The position numbers and the translations under genes were made by a program. The notes under the pieces are model-generated. The model worked only from the letters and a program-made list of their open reading frames with translations. It ran no database searches and was not told the origin of the DNA. Below, one piece after another: positions 1-11,808 of a DNA stretch of 64,000 nt. The DNA comes from Antrodiella citrinella. Taxonomy: Eukaryota > Basidiomycota > Agaricomycetes > Polyporales > Steccherinaceae. The stretch's first letter is position 1. Every line of letters starts with the position of its first letter. The DNA lies in assembly GCA_004802725.1 (NCBI GenBank), contig SGPM01000025.1:1-64000 (forward strand), read 5' to 3'.

Positions 1-226
1 CAACATGTGTCGGGGATGTTCGGTTATCGAATTTCTTGTGCTAGAATTGATTCGGAGCTTGTTTTGTCATGTGATATGTGGCGCACGGTTTTTTTCTGTC
101 ATTCACATTCGCAGCACATAATTATTTGAACGAAGCCGCAAGGTAGGGTGGTTAGGAGTCTGAGAGGAAGGGTGCTTGGTTATAACTGTCAATCCTGTCA
201 TGAAACGTTGAGCATGCGAGGCCATG

Positions 227-646
227 TCAGTTGCCAGATGCATCACTTTGATGCACCGCTTCCTTCCGCTCTGAACGCAAGGTATGTGCTGCGGGCGGCT
301 TGTTCGAATCATCCCTCGGAATGGGCGAGAAGGCTCTGGACGACACGGTCATGGGTGCGACAGATCGTCGACGTTGTCGACGGTCGTCAGATTCAGAAGA
401 CTCATAATCGTAAAAAAGGGATGTCGAGGGCTGTCTAGAACTTAGAAGGGACTGCATGTATTTGATGTCAGACAAGGTCGTTTCCAAGTCGTATCCATGG
501 GCGTGCCGGTTGCGTGCCGATTGATGCCAATCAAGGCAAAGGTAAGAAATTTCGAAACTCCGAAATGGAGTGCAGATTGTCATTGGCGGTCCGTAAATAT
601 CACTCTCTTGAAAGTATTTCGGAACTCTTTCGAGTTTCTCCCTCAC
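227..646 (-). CDS. possible hypothetical protein, 5' part undefined
   Basis: An open frame runs from about 646 down to a stop at 227. Its last 90 residues look protein-like, with an acidic/basic stretch (YDYESSESDDRRQRRRS) and a Ser/Pro-rich tail. The first in-frame ATGs lie in a low-complexity purine-rich zone, and an upstream exon near 650-740 joined by an intron starting at a GTGAGG is possible. No family is recognised. It would be divergent from the mucin-like gene starting at 833, sharing a short promoter. It may equally be a non-coding open frame. Confidence 0.25.
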   Translation of the reverse strand: MREKLERVPKYFQESDIYGPPMTICTPFRSFEISYLCLDWHQSARNRHAHGYDLETTLSDIKYMQSLLSSRQPSTSLFYDYESSESDDRRQRRRSVAPMTVSSRAFSPIPRDDSNKPPAAHTLRSERKEAVHQSDASGN

Positions 647-832
647 CTCTTTCTGTGGCCGTCGTTCTCTCTGCTGCTCTCTCTTTTGCCCTGGGGGCCA
701 TTCCTCTCATTTTTTGTTTTCTTCTGTCGTCGCTGTCTACCACGCTCGTCGTCGACACTGCAGGAGCCGGCTCTGCACTCGTTTAACCCACTTCCGCCAA
801 TTTAGCAGGTCCTAATCGCACCCTTACCCACG

Positions 833-2350
833 ATGCTTGGTTCATCTATCCGATTGTTGCTCGTTCTCCTGTTCTCGCTGTTGTTTCTGGGTTTGGCCCA
901 AGCATTCCCGATCGCTGGCCGAAGGAGGTACTCATCGGAAGTCATCCGTCGTGCGTTGGATGCACCCGAGTCCTTTACAACCACAGAGTCGGTTACAGTG
1001 TACGTCCATACCTTTCTGCTTGTCAATTGTATCTGAGATTGGTTACAGTAATGGAGTCCCCATGACGGAGAACTGTAACTTCCTGATGACCCCCATAACG
1101 GGCCAGGATTTAGTACAGATGACAAAGACGTGCACCCTGAATTCATTGGCAGCTGCACCACCCGGTACACCCTCCAGCAGTCCACCACCTCCCGCAGCAG
1201 CAGCACCTCCCGCGGGCTCTAGTCCGTCGGCGTCGGCGTCTATTCCAACCACTTCTGACGTCGGCAGTGCAGTCCCGACGCCGACGGACAGTGCTCCGAC
1301 CCCTAGCGCGACAGACTCTCCGGCAGCAGCTTCATCTCCACCTGCTGCTCCTCAGCCGTCCGCGTCGGATCCCGCAACGCCCACAACTCTGACTGCTCCG
1401 CCGCCAGGAAGTTCTGCTGCAGGTACGTGGAATATTTTAGTTGCTGAAAGAGCAGACATGCATACTTCCATGCAACGAACGGTAGATCGCGTCTTCTCTT
1501 CCAGCAACCATCATGCATCAATGCTGTATCTTATGGTCTAAATCTTGATTTAGCGTCCACAGACTCAGGTGCCGTTCCTGCTTCACCGTCGGGCACTCCT
1601 GCGATTAGTCTTGACGTGAGTGATCGTTTCTTCGCTACTGAATGGGCATGACGAAATATTTCTCGCTGACTTTTCATCTCGCTATTTCTAGGGATTTTCT
1701 TCCGTACCGGCAACCGCTATTGCTTCGGCTACAGGATCTCTGACTCCTACCCCGTCGGGGGCGTCTGTGTCCCCCTCGACGCCCTCTCCAATCGGGAGTC
1801 CTGTTGTATCTGTAAATGTAAGCCTTCCTCAGTGTTTGCGTTGAATCTAGTGTTTTAATTGGGGCTTCCAGGGATTCTCATCTATCCCTGCATCGATTGT
1901 ACCCACATTGGCACCATCCGCGCCTTCGAGTGCTGGAGCTTCCGCGTCACCCGCTGCGACATCTACCCCGACATCCACACCTTCAGCTAATGCGACACCG
2001 TCGCCTAGTGTGACCAGTGCTGCAACTTCGACCACCGACATCTCAGGCGCTGCTGCTGTCGGCACGTCTGCTGCCGATTCTGCAGCGTCAGCGTCGGCCA
2101 CTCCGTTCCAGCTCCCTGGCAGGTCGATTGCTGTACTCCCGATTGGATTGGGCGTGTTTGCGGGTATCTCTGTTATTGCCCTGATCGTGGTGGGCTTGGT
2201 GACGTACGAGAGGACAAAGTATCGTAAGGCGTTCAGGCAACGCAAGCTCGCGGAAGCGGGTTCATCGATGGGTTATGGTGGCATGGCGTAAGTCTGTATG
2301 TTTCTGCGGCTGTCTTCCATGCTAATGACCCTTGCAGACAACCTGTTTAG
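833..2350 (+). CDS. Ser/Thr/Pro/Ala-rich single-pass membrane protein (mucin-like)
   Basis: Six exons can be read: 833-999, 1049-1422, 1554-1615, 1692-1817, 1872-2287 and 2338-2350. The start ATG opens a signal peptide (LLLVLLFSLLFLGLAQA). A small ectodomain with two Cys (MTENCNFL, KTCTLN) follows, then about 300 residues rich in Ser, Thr, Pro and Ala, expected to be O-glycosylated. One membrane segment (IAVLPIGLGVFAGISVIALI) and a short basic tail (YERTKYRKAFRQRK) follow. The last intron adds only A-Q-P-V before the stop. Exons 4 and 5 are bounded by phase-0 introns and open with near-identical sequence (GFSSVPAT and GFSSIPAS), so the stalk seems to have grown by exon duplication. The architecture resembles fungal cell-wall sensors or mucins, but I cannot assign a named family. 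Confidence 0.7.
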
Positions 2351-3060
2351 TACTTTTCGTTTATTACCTGTTCTTCGAGAGAACTCCGGAGCGACGGTTT
2401 CACAGTAATTAGAGCTATATACGCAAGAGACTTTGCGGGATCTCATGCATGGTCTCATGTGATCCTCTACCTGCTATGTTTTTTCGTAGCAGAATTCAGA
2501 CAAGTTGATAACACTCCAGTTGGGTAGAGTATCAAATGTTCTGATTCTGAGGGACCTTGTTATATTATACCAACACTGCGTGGCTTTACACAAGTTTGCC
2601 TTGATGCATCATGAACTGGCCATATAAGTTATGCCATAATGCGCCCATTCGCTGCCACACTCCACCGCAGCATAGGCTTGGCCGTTGAGCTCCGAGGGCC
2701 TCTGAGGCTCCGACAGATCTGACCGGGGAAATGTAGCTGCTCAATGCGGTAGACACGTGACCTGCAAGCGCGACCTCGTGATCAAAAGTGGCCCCCTACA
2801 GTATTGTAAAGCGCCACAGCTTTCTGCGCTTTCTGTCAGCTCAGGACGAGGTCATGTGTATGTATTCTTGCTGGCCAGAGCAAGCTTTCAGCCTTTCACC
2901 AGGTCAGCATTGAAGGCTCGGGATCACACACCTAAACGCGCCGAACCTCTATATGGGTTTTTCAGCTTAATTCAATCAGCGCTTGAAAACCGTACAGCTG
3001 CCAGTACGAAAAAGAAACGCCGCACAGTATGCCTACAACAACCCCCGTTCGTAACGCATT
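2351..3060. other. intergenic, no supported gene
   Basis: The 3' flank of the mucin-like gene. Short open frames here lack splice-consistent extensions or recognisable domains. I see nothing else I can support. Confidence 0.5.
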
Positions 3061-3327
3061 CTAGTCTCTCTGTTCAACGTTTGCAGCCGTTCCTCCTCTT
3101 GTGAATGCAGGTGGCTTTTGCAGGGTCACCACGCGCTCATTCCGATCGAAATGTGGCTCGTTTGGATCCAATGCAATGCGCGTAATCTCACCTCGCGCGC
3201 CATTCGCAATATCGAGCTGTGTTTCGATATCAAATGTCACCATCACCTTCATTCCTACGCACACAAATACTTCATCCGCAAGTTGGGATGTACGGTCCCA
3301 TCCATATTCTATTCTGCTAATGCTCAC
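3061..3327 (-). pseudogene. fragment of Pif1-like / Helitron helicase
   Basis: About 80 residues match the C-terminal region of Pif1-type DNA helicases of the kind carried by fungal Helitrons: an ...ADEVFVCVGMKVMVTFD block followed by IANGARGEITRIALDPNEP and ERVVTLQKPP. In the family this is the segment in which the strand becomes a 'known, valid' regulator of nucleic-acid binding (the VGMKVMVT ... NGARG signature). Walker A and B motifs, the Rep domain and a proper start are all missing nearby, so this is a broken relic rather than a working helicase. Helitron ends (a 3' hairpin followed by CTRR) were not identified. Confidence 0.6.
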
Positions 3328-3436
3328 ACCAATTTAACCAGCACTGAATGAAACATGAGGCATCCAGATTCGTCAAAGCTAGGTCCCTCTCTGAATGTAA
3401 CAAATGGGAATATTGTATTTTTAAAACTTGCGTTAC

Positions 3437-3471
3437 TGTATCGCTATCTGTATCGCTATCTGTATCGCTAT
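3437..3471. repeat. 12-bp tandem repeat, about three copies
   Basis: The unit TGTATCGCTATC is repeated twice exactly and a third time with the last base changed, immediately beside the helicase fragment. It is a short minisatellite with no evident function. Confidence 0.8.
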
Positions 3472-3719
3472 GATCTCCGTACGAAATGCTAGCCACAATG
3501 TGCGACCCTAATCAAATCCATTGTGAACCTTTGCCCGCGACGAGAATGCGAGCAAGCCCTGCCGCGGCACGCGGCGCTTTCGAGTTATAAGGTATTCATT
3601 CCAATATAACACGGTCCGTAACAGCGCTGCCTCCTCGTTGCGGCCCCTCAAGCCTCTCCCATCTGCCATCGTCTGATTGATATCGGTCTACTTTGATCTT
3701 AGCGATCGTGATCAACAGC

Positions 3720-5151
3720 ATGGCCAAACTGGTTAAGACTGTTGACAAGTTGACCATAACCTTCTTGGTTGACAATAACATCGAATGGTTTGTACCTCTT
3801 CGAATCGTCAACGTTCCCGCTCTGACCAGGTAGACCAGGTTCACAAAACTACCGCCCGGTTTCAGTCATGAGATCAAGATTCACCTCGGGGAGCACGAGC
3901 CAGCGATCAATCCCGTTACAGGCGTACCTGTCTTGGAGTTTGAGAAATACTGTTGTGGCGAGTACAATTTGTATCTAAACATTCATTCACAGCACTGACA
4001 ACATTATCAGGAGCACACGGGTTCTCCGCGTTGATTGTAAGTATCCACAAAACATATCCCTAGCATTCAATCATTCATGCCAGCCTCTCTAGGAAACCGA
4101 GGTCAAAGGCTCGGAGCCTGAGTTGACATTGTTCGACACCGGCCCAGAGTCTCTCTCCATCGCGCGAAACATAGCAGCTATGCATGTACCCGTCGAGCGC
4201 ATCTCTCGTATCATCCTGTCTCACTGGCACAGCGACCACAGCGGCGGGATCCTCTCGTTCCTCCGCATTCGCCAGTCCGCGCCCAACGTCGATCCGGCCA
4301 AGCCATGTGTGGTGGATTTGCACCCCGACCGGCCGATTGCCCGAGGAATTGCACCGGGGGGTCTGGACAAAGTCATCGGGCAGCTAGCGACGGATCCGAG
4401 GTTTGAGGAGATAGAACAGCTGGCGGGGGTCGTGGAGATGCATCCGGAGGCGCATGCCGTGGCTCAGGGCACGGTGTATGTGAGTGGTGAGATCCCGAGA
4501 GTGACTCCGTGGGAGCAGGGAGTATTGGGCGCAGTGCGGTGGTTTGGGGACGAGGGCAGCAAGAAGGGACAATGGGTGTCTGAAGAGGTACGAACGCACT
4601 TTCCGCAGGGGTACCTTTGAACTGAATGTTGATGCATAGCAAGTAATGGACGAGCGGTACGCTCTGGTCGATGTCAAGGGAAAGGGTCTAGTCATTTTCT
4701 CGGCGTAAGTTTCTTTGCCAAGGTTGTCACGCTAGGACCCGTTCTGAAGCATGCTCTCATGCAGATGTTCTCATGCAGGAATAGTGAACGTCGTCCGAGA
4801 CGCTATCGACAAATTTAAACGGCCTGTCCACATGGTATGCTTTCCTATATCCTCACAGTTTATTTACGTTCAGATCTGCTGACGTTCTGGATTCAGATAG
4901 TCGGAGGCCTACACCTTGCCTCTCCTGACTTATTGTATAGAATTGCACCCACAGTCGACTTCCTTTCCAATAAGATAAGGCCCTCCCCGACATATGTCCT
5001 TCCTATGCACTGCACTGGATTCTCGGCGAAGGTCGCACTCCAAGAGGCTATGGGAGAGGGTTGTGTTCCTGCAGGGACGGGTATTCGAGTGGATGTGGTG
5101 GGAGACGATGAGGCAGAAAGAAGAATATTTGCACCCACAGTGACGCTGTAG
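3720..5151 (+). CDS. metallo-beta-lactamase-fold hydrolase
   Basis: Seven exons give a continuous protein: 3720-3787, 3839-3957, 4011-4036, 4093-4587, 4640-4704, 4765-4834 and 4897-5151. The fold signature is clear: a strand with LVDNNIEW near the N-terminus, FDTGP, then the metal site ILSHWHSDHSGG (HxHxDH), a later GLVIFSACSHAGIVN supplying another ligand His, and VLPMHCTGF near the C-terminus. This arrangement matches COG1237-type proteins, often annotated as 7,8-dihydropterin-6-methyl-aminobenzene-phosphate synthase-like; the real substrate in fungi is unknown. Intron 2 appears to use a GC donor (G|GCGAGT at 3958), because only that junction restores the conserved CGAHGFSALI. All other introns are GT-AG. 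Gene and reading frame look intact. Confidence 0.85.
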
Positions 5152-5454
5152 CATATCACAAATATGCCATGCTACAATGTACTTACAAATGGATAATGAT
5201 ACAAGATACGATGCTTTGCATGGGGTTGACACCGGGAGGGGGAGGATGATGCAAATCATAGGCAATGCTCAGACTCAGACAAACGTCGAGCAACTCCTAC
5301 AGGTCTCATACATATACAGCCTAGAGTACAAAATATACAATGTCCCTCACAAAATGTCATACAACAAAGCTAAGCAATCCAATAACACGTCACCAAGTGG
5401 ACGGCCTTGAATAGGATGTGAGCACCAACTTCGTATCATAGAGATGACCAAGGC

Positions 5455-8400
5455 TCACCCAAAATGTTCTCCCGGAGCCAAAGCTCTCAACGGAAGGGCT
5501 TTCCCGTCAGCATTGTTAAAAGATACCGTGTTGCCCCACCACACTTGGATACTATCCGCCCCGATGGTGCCGTCACGGGGGTATTGCAAGCAGAAGAAGA
5601 TAAGAATCGCTGAAATAGCGACACCGGAATCCAACGCAGCCGATAGCACGTCTATTCACATGAGTGAGTTGCCTGTCAATGGAGGTTTTGCTGAGGGAAC
5701 GTACAATTGTACTTGGTCCACCAGCCAAAATTGCGGCGACGGATGAAGTAGTTGAAGATGAAGCCGACGATGGTCCAGGGTACGTAGTTGACGGCGCTTG
5801 CGGGCGGAATGGCGCCGGTACCACTGAAGATGACTGGGAAGTTGATAAGTTTAAGGTAAGAGTTTGGCCACCTGCGGCTGATGAGCCACTGGACGAAGGG
5901 ACATGCGGCGCCGATAAGGAAGAAGAACACGAGACCGCTACAGGACAGGTGAGCAGTCAGCAATGTGTATATTCACCAGTCACAAGAAATAACGCACTAA
6001 TAGATCTGGCCCTTAGAGAACTGACGGGCAGGTCCGATAACACCCCAGATGATGGATGCTGTACCGAAAACTTCGGTGCTCGGACACTGGATGCGAACGA
6101 TGAGCACATTCCTTGAACTTGCAGCCATTACTCACGATGAAACCATTGGGCTGATGAGGATCACAGAGGTCTCTGATGTTAGTGAACATCCATGCTTGTA
6201 CACCAAGTTGCACAGTCCCCGCGATCTGAAAAATGGCATCGTCAGCACCAGGGGCAGATTACCAGATTAACAGCGTACTTACAATTGTGGCGACGATTTG
6301 CGCCCAGAACATTGGTCGAGGTCTGAGATACGTAGTTTGTTAGCTATAGAGTAGCCGTATAGGTACTTTAAACGCACGGGATCTTCATGTAGTGACCAAG
6401 CTTAAAGTCGGACGCAAAGGTCAGCGCCTGAGCCATAGTGATATATCCCCAGGTCTTGAACATCATCATAGCAATGGGACGGCCTGGGAGAGCGTATCCA
6501 ATGACAAGCTCGGTGATGACACTGCGGAAGACAAGCGTGATCAACACATGTACGGTAAGAAGAGGTAGAAAACAGACTTTAATCCGATCTGCTGGTTGGT
6601 GATGGCTTGAATCATGCCGACGGGAATCGTGTACACGAAGGAGATGGCCTGTGCATCATGACAGCGAAGTCAGCGACAGGCCTGGGTGTGATCGAAGCAT
6701 ACGAAACACATACCAAAGCTAACACAAATGCCCACACAGGGAACTCGGTAGGCCAGATCTCGATGACAATGATGCCAAATACGAACATGGTGACTATAGA
6801 GTGTGCAGCGCGTTGAGAGTAAACAGATGCAATGTCACTTACCGAAGATTATACCGTACCACCATTCAGGTACTTGGCGATATTTGGACATGAGGCGTGC
6901 ATGAATATCGGGCTGCTCGCTCATGGAGCGACGAGACTGAATCCAGATAGACTTGCGGAAATATAAGAAGGTATGTGTAATGGTAGCTGTGATGGACGCG
7001 AAAGATAGTCCGTAGGATATCGCGAATGTCGTCGAGAGGAATAGAGGGCTGTAGGCTTCATACTTCGCCACGTTAAGGCTGGCATCAGCGTTGATGATCT
7101 GTTTGACGTTGTAGGTTTGTCCGAATCGATCGAAAGATGTGCGAGAAGAGATCCTGGAGCACAAGGTTAGCATGCTTGATATGCTCTTTATTCCGTTTAG
7201 CACTCACGGCATGAACTGACTAAACCAGGTGTTAGTGTAATATAGGACCGGCGTAATAATCCCTGTGCACAGCATGAACGAGAAGAGGATCATCTGGCAA
7301 TAAGTAACTTACAGAAGAAGAAAACGAAGCCGACAGCGATGTTCGCTTCGGCCCACCAAGGAGTTGCCTGAATGATGTCAATCAATATCGTGAGTCAATC
7401 AGGAGGGACGCTGACATACCAACGGCGATCCGATGTATGCAATTTGGGACCAGTCAAAAGTGATCAAGCTCATGCCCTGGAATATAAAACAAGGTCAATG
7501 ATATCCCAGCAGATACGCAACTTTGGGTGACTCGCTCACCAAGCCGGAACTGTATCCGAAGAGCTGATTGACAACGATGTTATTCGGAGCAATCCAGCAC
7601 ACCCAGTTGAAATACCCAAGAGCTAGAATATTGGAGAATCGTCGTTTTGTTTTCGCTCATGGGTGCATTCAAGCTGGAGGTGTTACGCACCTTGGAAGAT
7701 GTACCCAGGGAACAGATACCAAACCAAGGAGCACAAGAATCCATAGAAGAAGAACCGTTCACGACTGATACCGCCGCGTTTACCCATGCCAGCATAAGAT
7801 TGTTGATGAAGGGTGTTGAACAGCGCGCAAGTGACGAGATTAGCCGGCCAGACTGAATATCCTTTGCATTAGAATGAAGTGATAAGCCATAAATAAGCAC
7901 GCACTCATAGACGGCGGTTGTACGAGGAAACGCCGAGCTATTCCACCGATAGAAAACCCGATCTATGTCAGAGGATAATCAGTGAGGGTCGTAGTTTGCA
8001 AATCAAAATGGCCTCTGGCTTACAAGCTGAGTACTCATTACAACCATCCATTGGTCTGAGCGTATAACGTAGCAAGTTAGTGCGTATACCACACATATAC
8101 ACCCTACACTTACAGCTGAAGTTGTAGACCTGATTATAATAAACTCTTTGGACGGCAACGATGTCCGTCTAAACAAGGGGTTCTTTCAGATGTATCCTGC
8201 AGGGTCATAAGAGTTGTAGAATTACAGCGTACGCAGAGCCAGCGCCGACACTGGCCATGATGGTGATGAGCACATGCTCCTTGACAGTGAATGGTCCTGG
8301 ATTGACGGAGACTCCGAAAATCTTGACATTGGGCATAAATCTTGCCCAAGCGCGACCGACGGGGAAGGATATCAATTGGGCTACGATCTAAAGATCGGTG

Positions 8401-8875
8401 AGTGAGGTTTCTTCAGGCCATCTAGACACAATACACTTACACCACCAACGGTGACGGCGGGAAATCGGAAGAAGAAGAATTGATTCATGCCTGGGATTAT
8501 GACAGCCCAGACCAAGCCAATGACCCAGACGCGAAGAGTTGACACAGGGATCGACGTATCGTCGGTGTTGGCTACGGCAGAACGGACCTCAGGATACGGA
8601 GAGTCGTCCTCTGGAGGTAGAAACGATCAACCGCTGCAAAACAGAAGTGAGCGAGAATGTGCGTACCAAGAAGGACGGCATCCTTGTCAATGTTAGGGTC
8701 GTCGAACTCAGCGACTTGGAGAGTCTCGCCAATAACTGTTGAGAGCGGTCAGAATAGATCACACTGCGGTGGACAACAACAGACCTCCACTCTTCAAGTT
8801 CTCAGCATCGTCCTTTTCATGAAGCGAAGAGGATCCCGCACTCTGGTTGTCCTGCATGATCTCAAACTGAGACAT
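5455..8875 (-). CDS. oligopeptide transporter, OPT family
   Basis: The gene reads leftwards from ATG at 8873-8875 through roughly a dozen and a half short exons to TGA at 5455-5457. It is a proton-coupled plasma-membrane importer of small peptides or glutathione by family knowledge. Motifs in order: the cytosolic N-terminal [28 protein letters not shown] opening TM1, the [10 protein letters not shown] loop, GSPLATPWW, a long cytosolic loop with [18 protein letters not shown], the family-defining [14 protein letters not shown], and the C-terminal [17 protein letters not shown] and [16 protein letters not shown] segments. The length and complete set of OPT blocks indicate an intact gene. The N-terminal tail ([14 protein letters not shown]) is short and polar. 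I saw no frame breaks. Confidence 0.88.
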
Positions 8876-9622
8876 GATGGAAAACGTCTGGGGGGTAGAC
8901 TAGGGGAGAAAGGAGAGAGGGCTTTCGCTTCTTGTACCTCTCAGAACTTGTGGAACGAGTCACGGAAAAGTCTTTTCTCTAGCTCTTTTTTCCGACCCGG
9001 ACACATTCCGGAACGGTGGGCATCCTATATGTCATTCAGTGCAAGAATCCTTATCAATTATTTTTATACCTAGTCAAGAGTTGTCGGCTTTGGATAAGAA
9101 CAGCCGAACCTCTGACCACACGATCCCAGTGGCGTTATGGTATAGGACTCCCATCTGTTCAAACTGTGTCCATCGTTCTGGCATGAGCACGAGATATCAC
9201 CCGAGGGTGGCGGGCACAAACGTACTTCTTGGTTTGTCTTGAAGTTTCCCCGTGATGGTAAGTCTTCACGCAGGGCCAGCACGACAGAACTTCTTTCACA
9301 AGCCCCATGCGATAGCAGCAGGGCAAACAACACGCTATAATCGCCTTCACGTACTGTCCAATTTTTGGCACGGTGGTCATTTGATAGCGTATCTGGAGAA
9401 CGTATATGACTAACGTCAGTGATGTCAGGGATACAGCAAGACGGACTGAGTTAAAAACACCTGCCTCATATTTGCAGCGCTTGGCAAGTACAGTGTCCCG
9501 AAGTGGACATTCTGAACTTACTGCGGATGCGTTCCACAAACTTCTTGCGATAAGCGTGTGAGCGAAGCGCTTGTGATCCATCATACCCAGAATGCGAAGA
9601 TGCCACTATCCTGGCAGTGTGA
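8876..9622. other. OPT promoter side and unassigned sequence
   Basis: This holds the 5' flank of the OPT gene. Several short open frames on both strands do not join into a convincing protein. A possible 3' exon of the uncertain minus-strand locus at 9623-10141 may extend here to about 9470 (it would read ...DGSQALRSHAYRKKF...). Confidence 0.3.
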
Positions 9623-10141
9623 TTAGTTTTCCGAACCAGGATGTGTCGAATAGCTCTCCAAGAACATTCTCATCTCTCCGCGTGACAAGTGTACATCGTG
9701 GCATTCAAGACTTATTGCTTCCAGATACCCCGTCTCGTGTGTATGGATCTTTGGCAACACGGGACTGTAGAACTGACGACCCTTTGAGTCCGCCAAAACG
9801 TACCGGCGGTGATGGTCTTTGTCAGTCAGTGCGTTCTGCTTCGCAAATGAGCAGTGTGTGGCGAGAAGCCCGACACTATCCCAGATCCTGGTGCAAGCCA
9901 AGCACAATCCTTGTAGATCTAGACTCGGAATGTGACTAGACCCGATAATGAGGGATCCATCATGTCCGTTGAACGCCATGTCAGCAATTCTTGTGGACAG
10001 GACGAATAGTTGCTCAACCCTTGGAAATTTTATTGAGATCAGAGACTCGTGGATGGGCGCATGAAATGCCACGTACTCGAGAAAAGCTGGATACGACTCA
10101 CTCGAGGACTTCGTATTGTAATCCGAGTCGCAGACTCGCAG
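9623..10141 (-). CDS. uncharacterised open frame, possibly one exon
   Basis: A 170-residue open frame on the minus strand has ordinary amino-acid composition (for example SYPAFLEYVAFHAPIHES and FNGHDGSLIIGSSHI). No ATG lies at its upstream end; the first internal ATG would give MAFNGHDG. A stop (tca at 10142-10144 on the plus strand) sits directly upstream with no obvious acceptor. A donor GTACAC near 9690 and an acceptor CTGCCAG near 9605 preceded by CTAAT could splice it onward. No domain is recognised. It may be a pseudogene or an internal exon. Confidence 0.25.
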   Translation of the reverse strand: MRVCDSDYNTKSSSESYPAFLEYVAFHAPIHESLISIKFPRVEQLFVLSTRIADMAFNGHDGSLIIGSSHIPSLDLQGLCLACTRIWDSVGLLATHCSFAKQNALTDKDHHRRYVLADSKGRQFYSPVLPKIHTHETGYLEAISLECHDVHLSRGEMRMFLESYSTHPGSEN

Positions 10142-10477
10142 TCACCGCAGTATAGCTTGGGCGCGGTCGCCGACCCAATCCACAAAAACGGGATTCTATC
10201 ACGGCAAGACATTGTCTCACTTATCGCAGACAGAAAACGAAGGCTTGTGAGAATTTCCGCGTGACTTACATTGACAAGTTGGTGGCAAGAGGTTCAAGTG
10301 CAAGTTGAAGCTAATTTTCGGATGAATCGCAACGAATCCTTAAAGTATTTATTTATTTATATATTTTAAATATACAAAATTCATCGGACTCTGTTCTTTC
10401 GTTCAAGTTCGAGCTGTCTCGTTCTTTGTAACTACTACATTGTGCACTGGCTCCCAACTGAAATTCTAGAGAGAGAT
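10142..10477. other. AT-rich intergenic segment
   Basis: No gene is supported. Positions 10341-10380 are strikingly AT-rich (a run of ATTTATTTAT followed by ATATTTTAAA), and may be promoter or UTR sequence of the methyltransferase gene to the right. Confidence 0.5.
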
Positions 10478-11652
10478 ATGATGTCTCGTGGACTATGTCG
10501 ATTGCCAGTGAACTCGGCGCAGGTCGAAGATGCTGATGAAGAGGTCCGCCGTTATCTATGCTTACAAGTTATCCCGTCTCGTAAGATCGTACCGTAGGTA
10601 TTCTTCTTGTACACAAGTCTTGCCGCCAAAAGCCCCAGTACTGCCAATGTCAATGGGTTTCGTGGGCTGGGATTTCTTGATTCACATCAAGACATACTCA
10701 CGATCGCATTTGACTTACAATTCGGATCGAGTGCGTTGCAAGTGCCAGGTACCAACCCGACGCCGAGCGGAAGGAATGGGAAGAATCGCTCGAGAAAGAA
10801 AAAACCCGCAGAAGATAACTCGTTCGAGATAAACCTTGTACAAGATAAGACTGCTCTTCGAACTCGAAAAGGGGATACAGGAAGCGTTTTGTGGAGAGCA
10901 AGGTACGGCTTCACTAGTACTGGTGCTGCAGTGGGGGTACCGGTTCTCATCAATGTTGTTACTATTAGCGTCGAGCTCGCTCAGGTGCTGCTGCAACAAC
11001 ATTTTGCGGGCAGGCCAGACGCTCTGCTCAATCAGCCCTTGCTTGAGAAAGCACATGTGCTGGAGCTTGGGTGAGGATTAATATATTTTTCACCCTTAAC
11101 AAGGATGCAGGGTCTAAACCTGAGTTTTTCATTCTTGTGAATAGGGCAGGGACTGGTCTCCTCAGTATCGCTCTCTCGCGAGTTGTCCGACACTATACAG
11201 TGACGGATATCGAGGAGCTGATTCCCCTTATCCGAAAGAACCTCAAATACAACGTCCCAGGGTGGCAGGAACCGTATTCATTACGAGCACATGGTCAGCA
11301 AGCTGGAAGCGGCTGCAGAGTTACGGCAGAAGCACTGGATTGGCTTGCGCTGCAGCGATGCCCTCCCACTCCTCGACGCACAGCCTATTCATACGAACCC
11401 ATAGATCTGCTACTTGTCGTGGACTGTATATATCACCCATCGCTCCTTCCGGCTTTAGTCGAGACAATTGACTACCTGACCACTCCGGGCGTTACAGTGG
11501 TGCTGGTTGTCGTCGAGCTCCGGGCGGAAGACGTGATAAGGGAGTTTCTAGAGCTGTGGTTGAACGCGGGTAGCAAAGGGGCATGGGAGATATGGCATGT
11601 GGATGAGGTGATGGAGGGACCATACGCGGTATGGGTAGGATGGAAGAGATGA
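10478..11652 (+). CDS. lysine methyltransferase-like protein (Methyltransf_16, METTL21/EFM type)
   Basis: A Rossmann-fold SAM-dependent methyltransferase of the seven-beta-strand METTL21/EFM group, which in yeast methylates lysines of elongation factors and similar substrates. The N-terminal part contains FRGLGFLDSHQDILTIAFD, then a linker with a basic run, then the family's DKTALRTRKGDTGSVLWRAS lead-in. The SAM motif I HVLELGAGTGLLSIAL is formed across an intron (11071-11144), and YTVTDIEELIPLIRKN is the acidic ribose-binding strand. IDLLLVVDCIYHPSLLPAL is post-I/IV and EGPYAVWVGWKR the end. Introns at 10903-10968 and 11071-11144 are firm. The first intron, near 10594-10638, is uncertain by a few bases, so the exon 1 junction may differ. 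Confidence 0.75.
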
Positions 11653-11808
11653 CCAAATGCTGGATGTATAAATGGATTGACCGCGAATCTCGAGATGCGC
11701 AAGCTAAGGATGAAGAATGCGTGCATGTGCATATGCCTAACACATCGTGTGAGCTAAACAATCGGAAGGCATTGCGACAAGGACATACCAAACAGACGAA
11801 ATCTGGCA

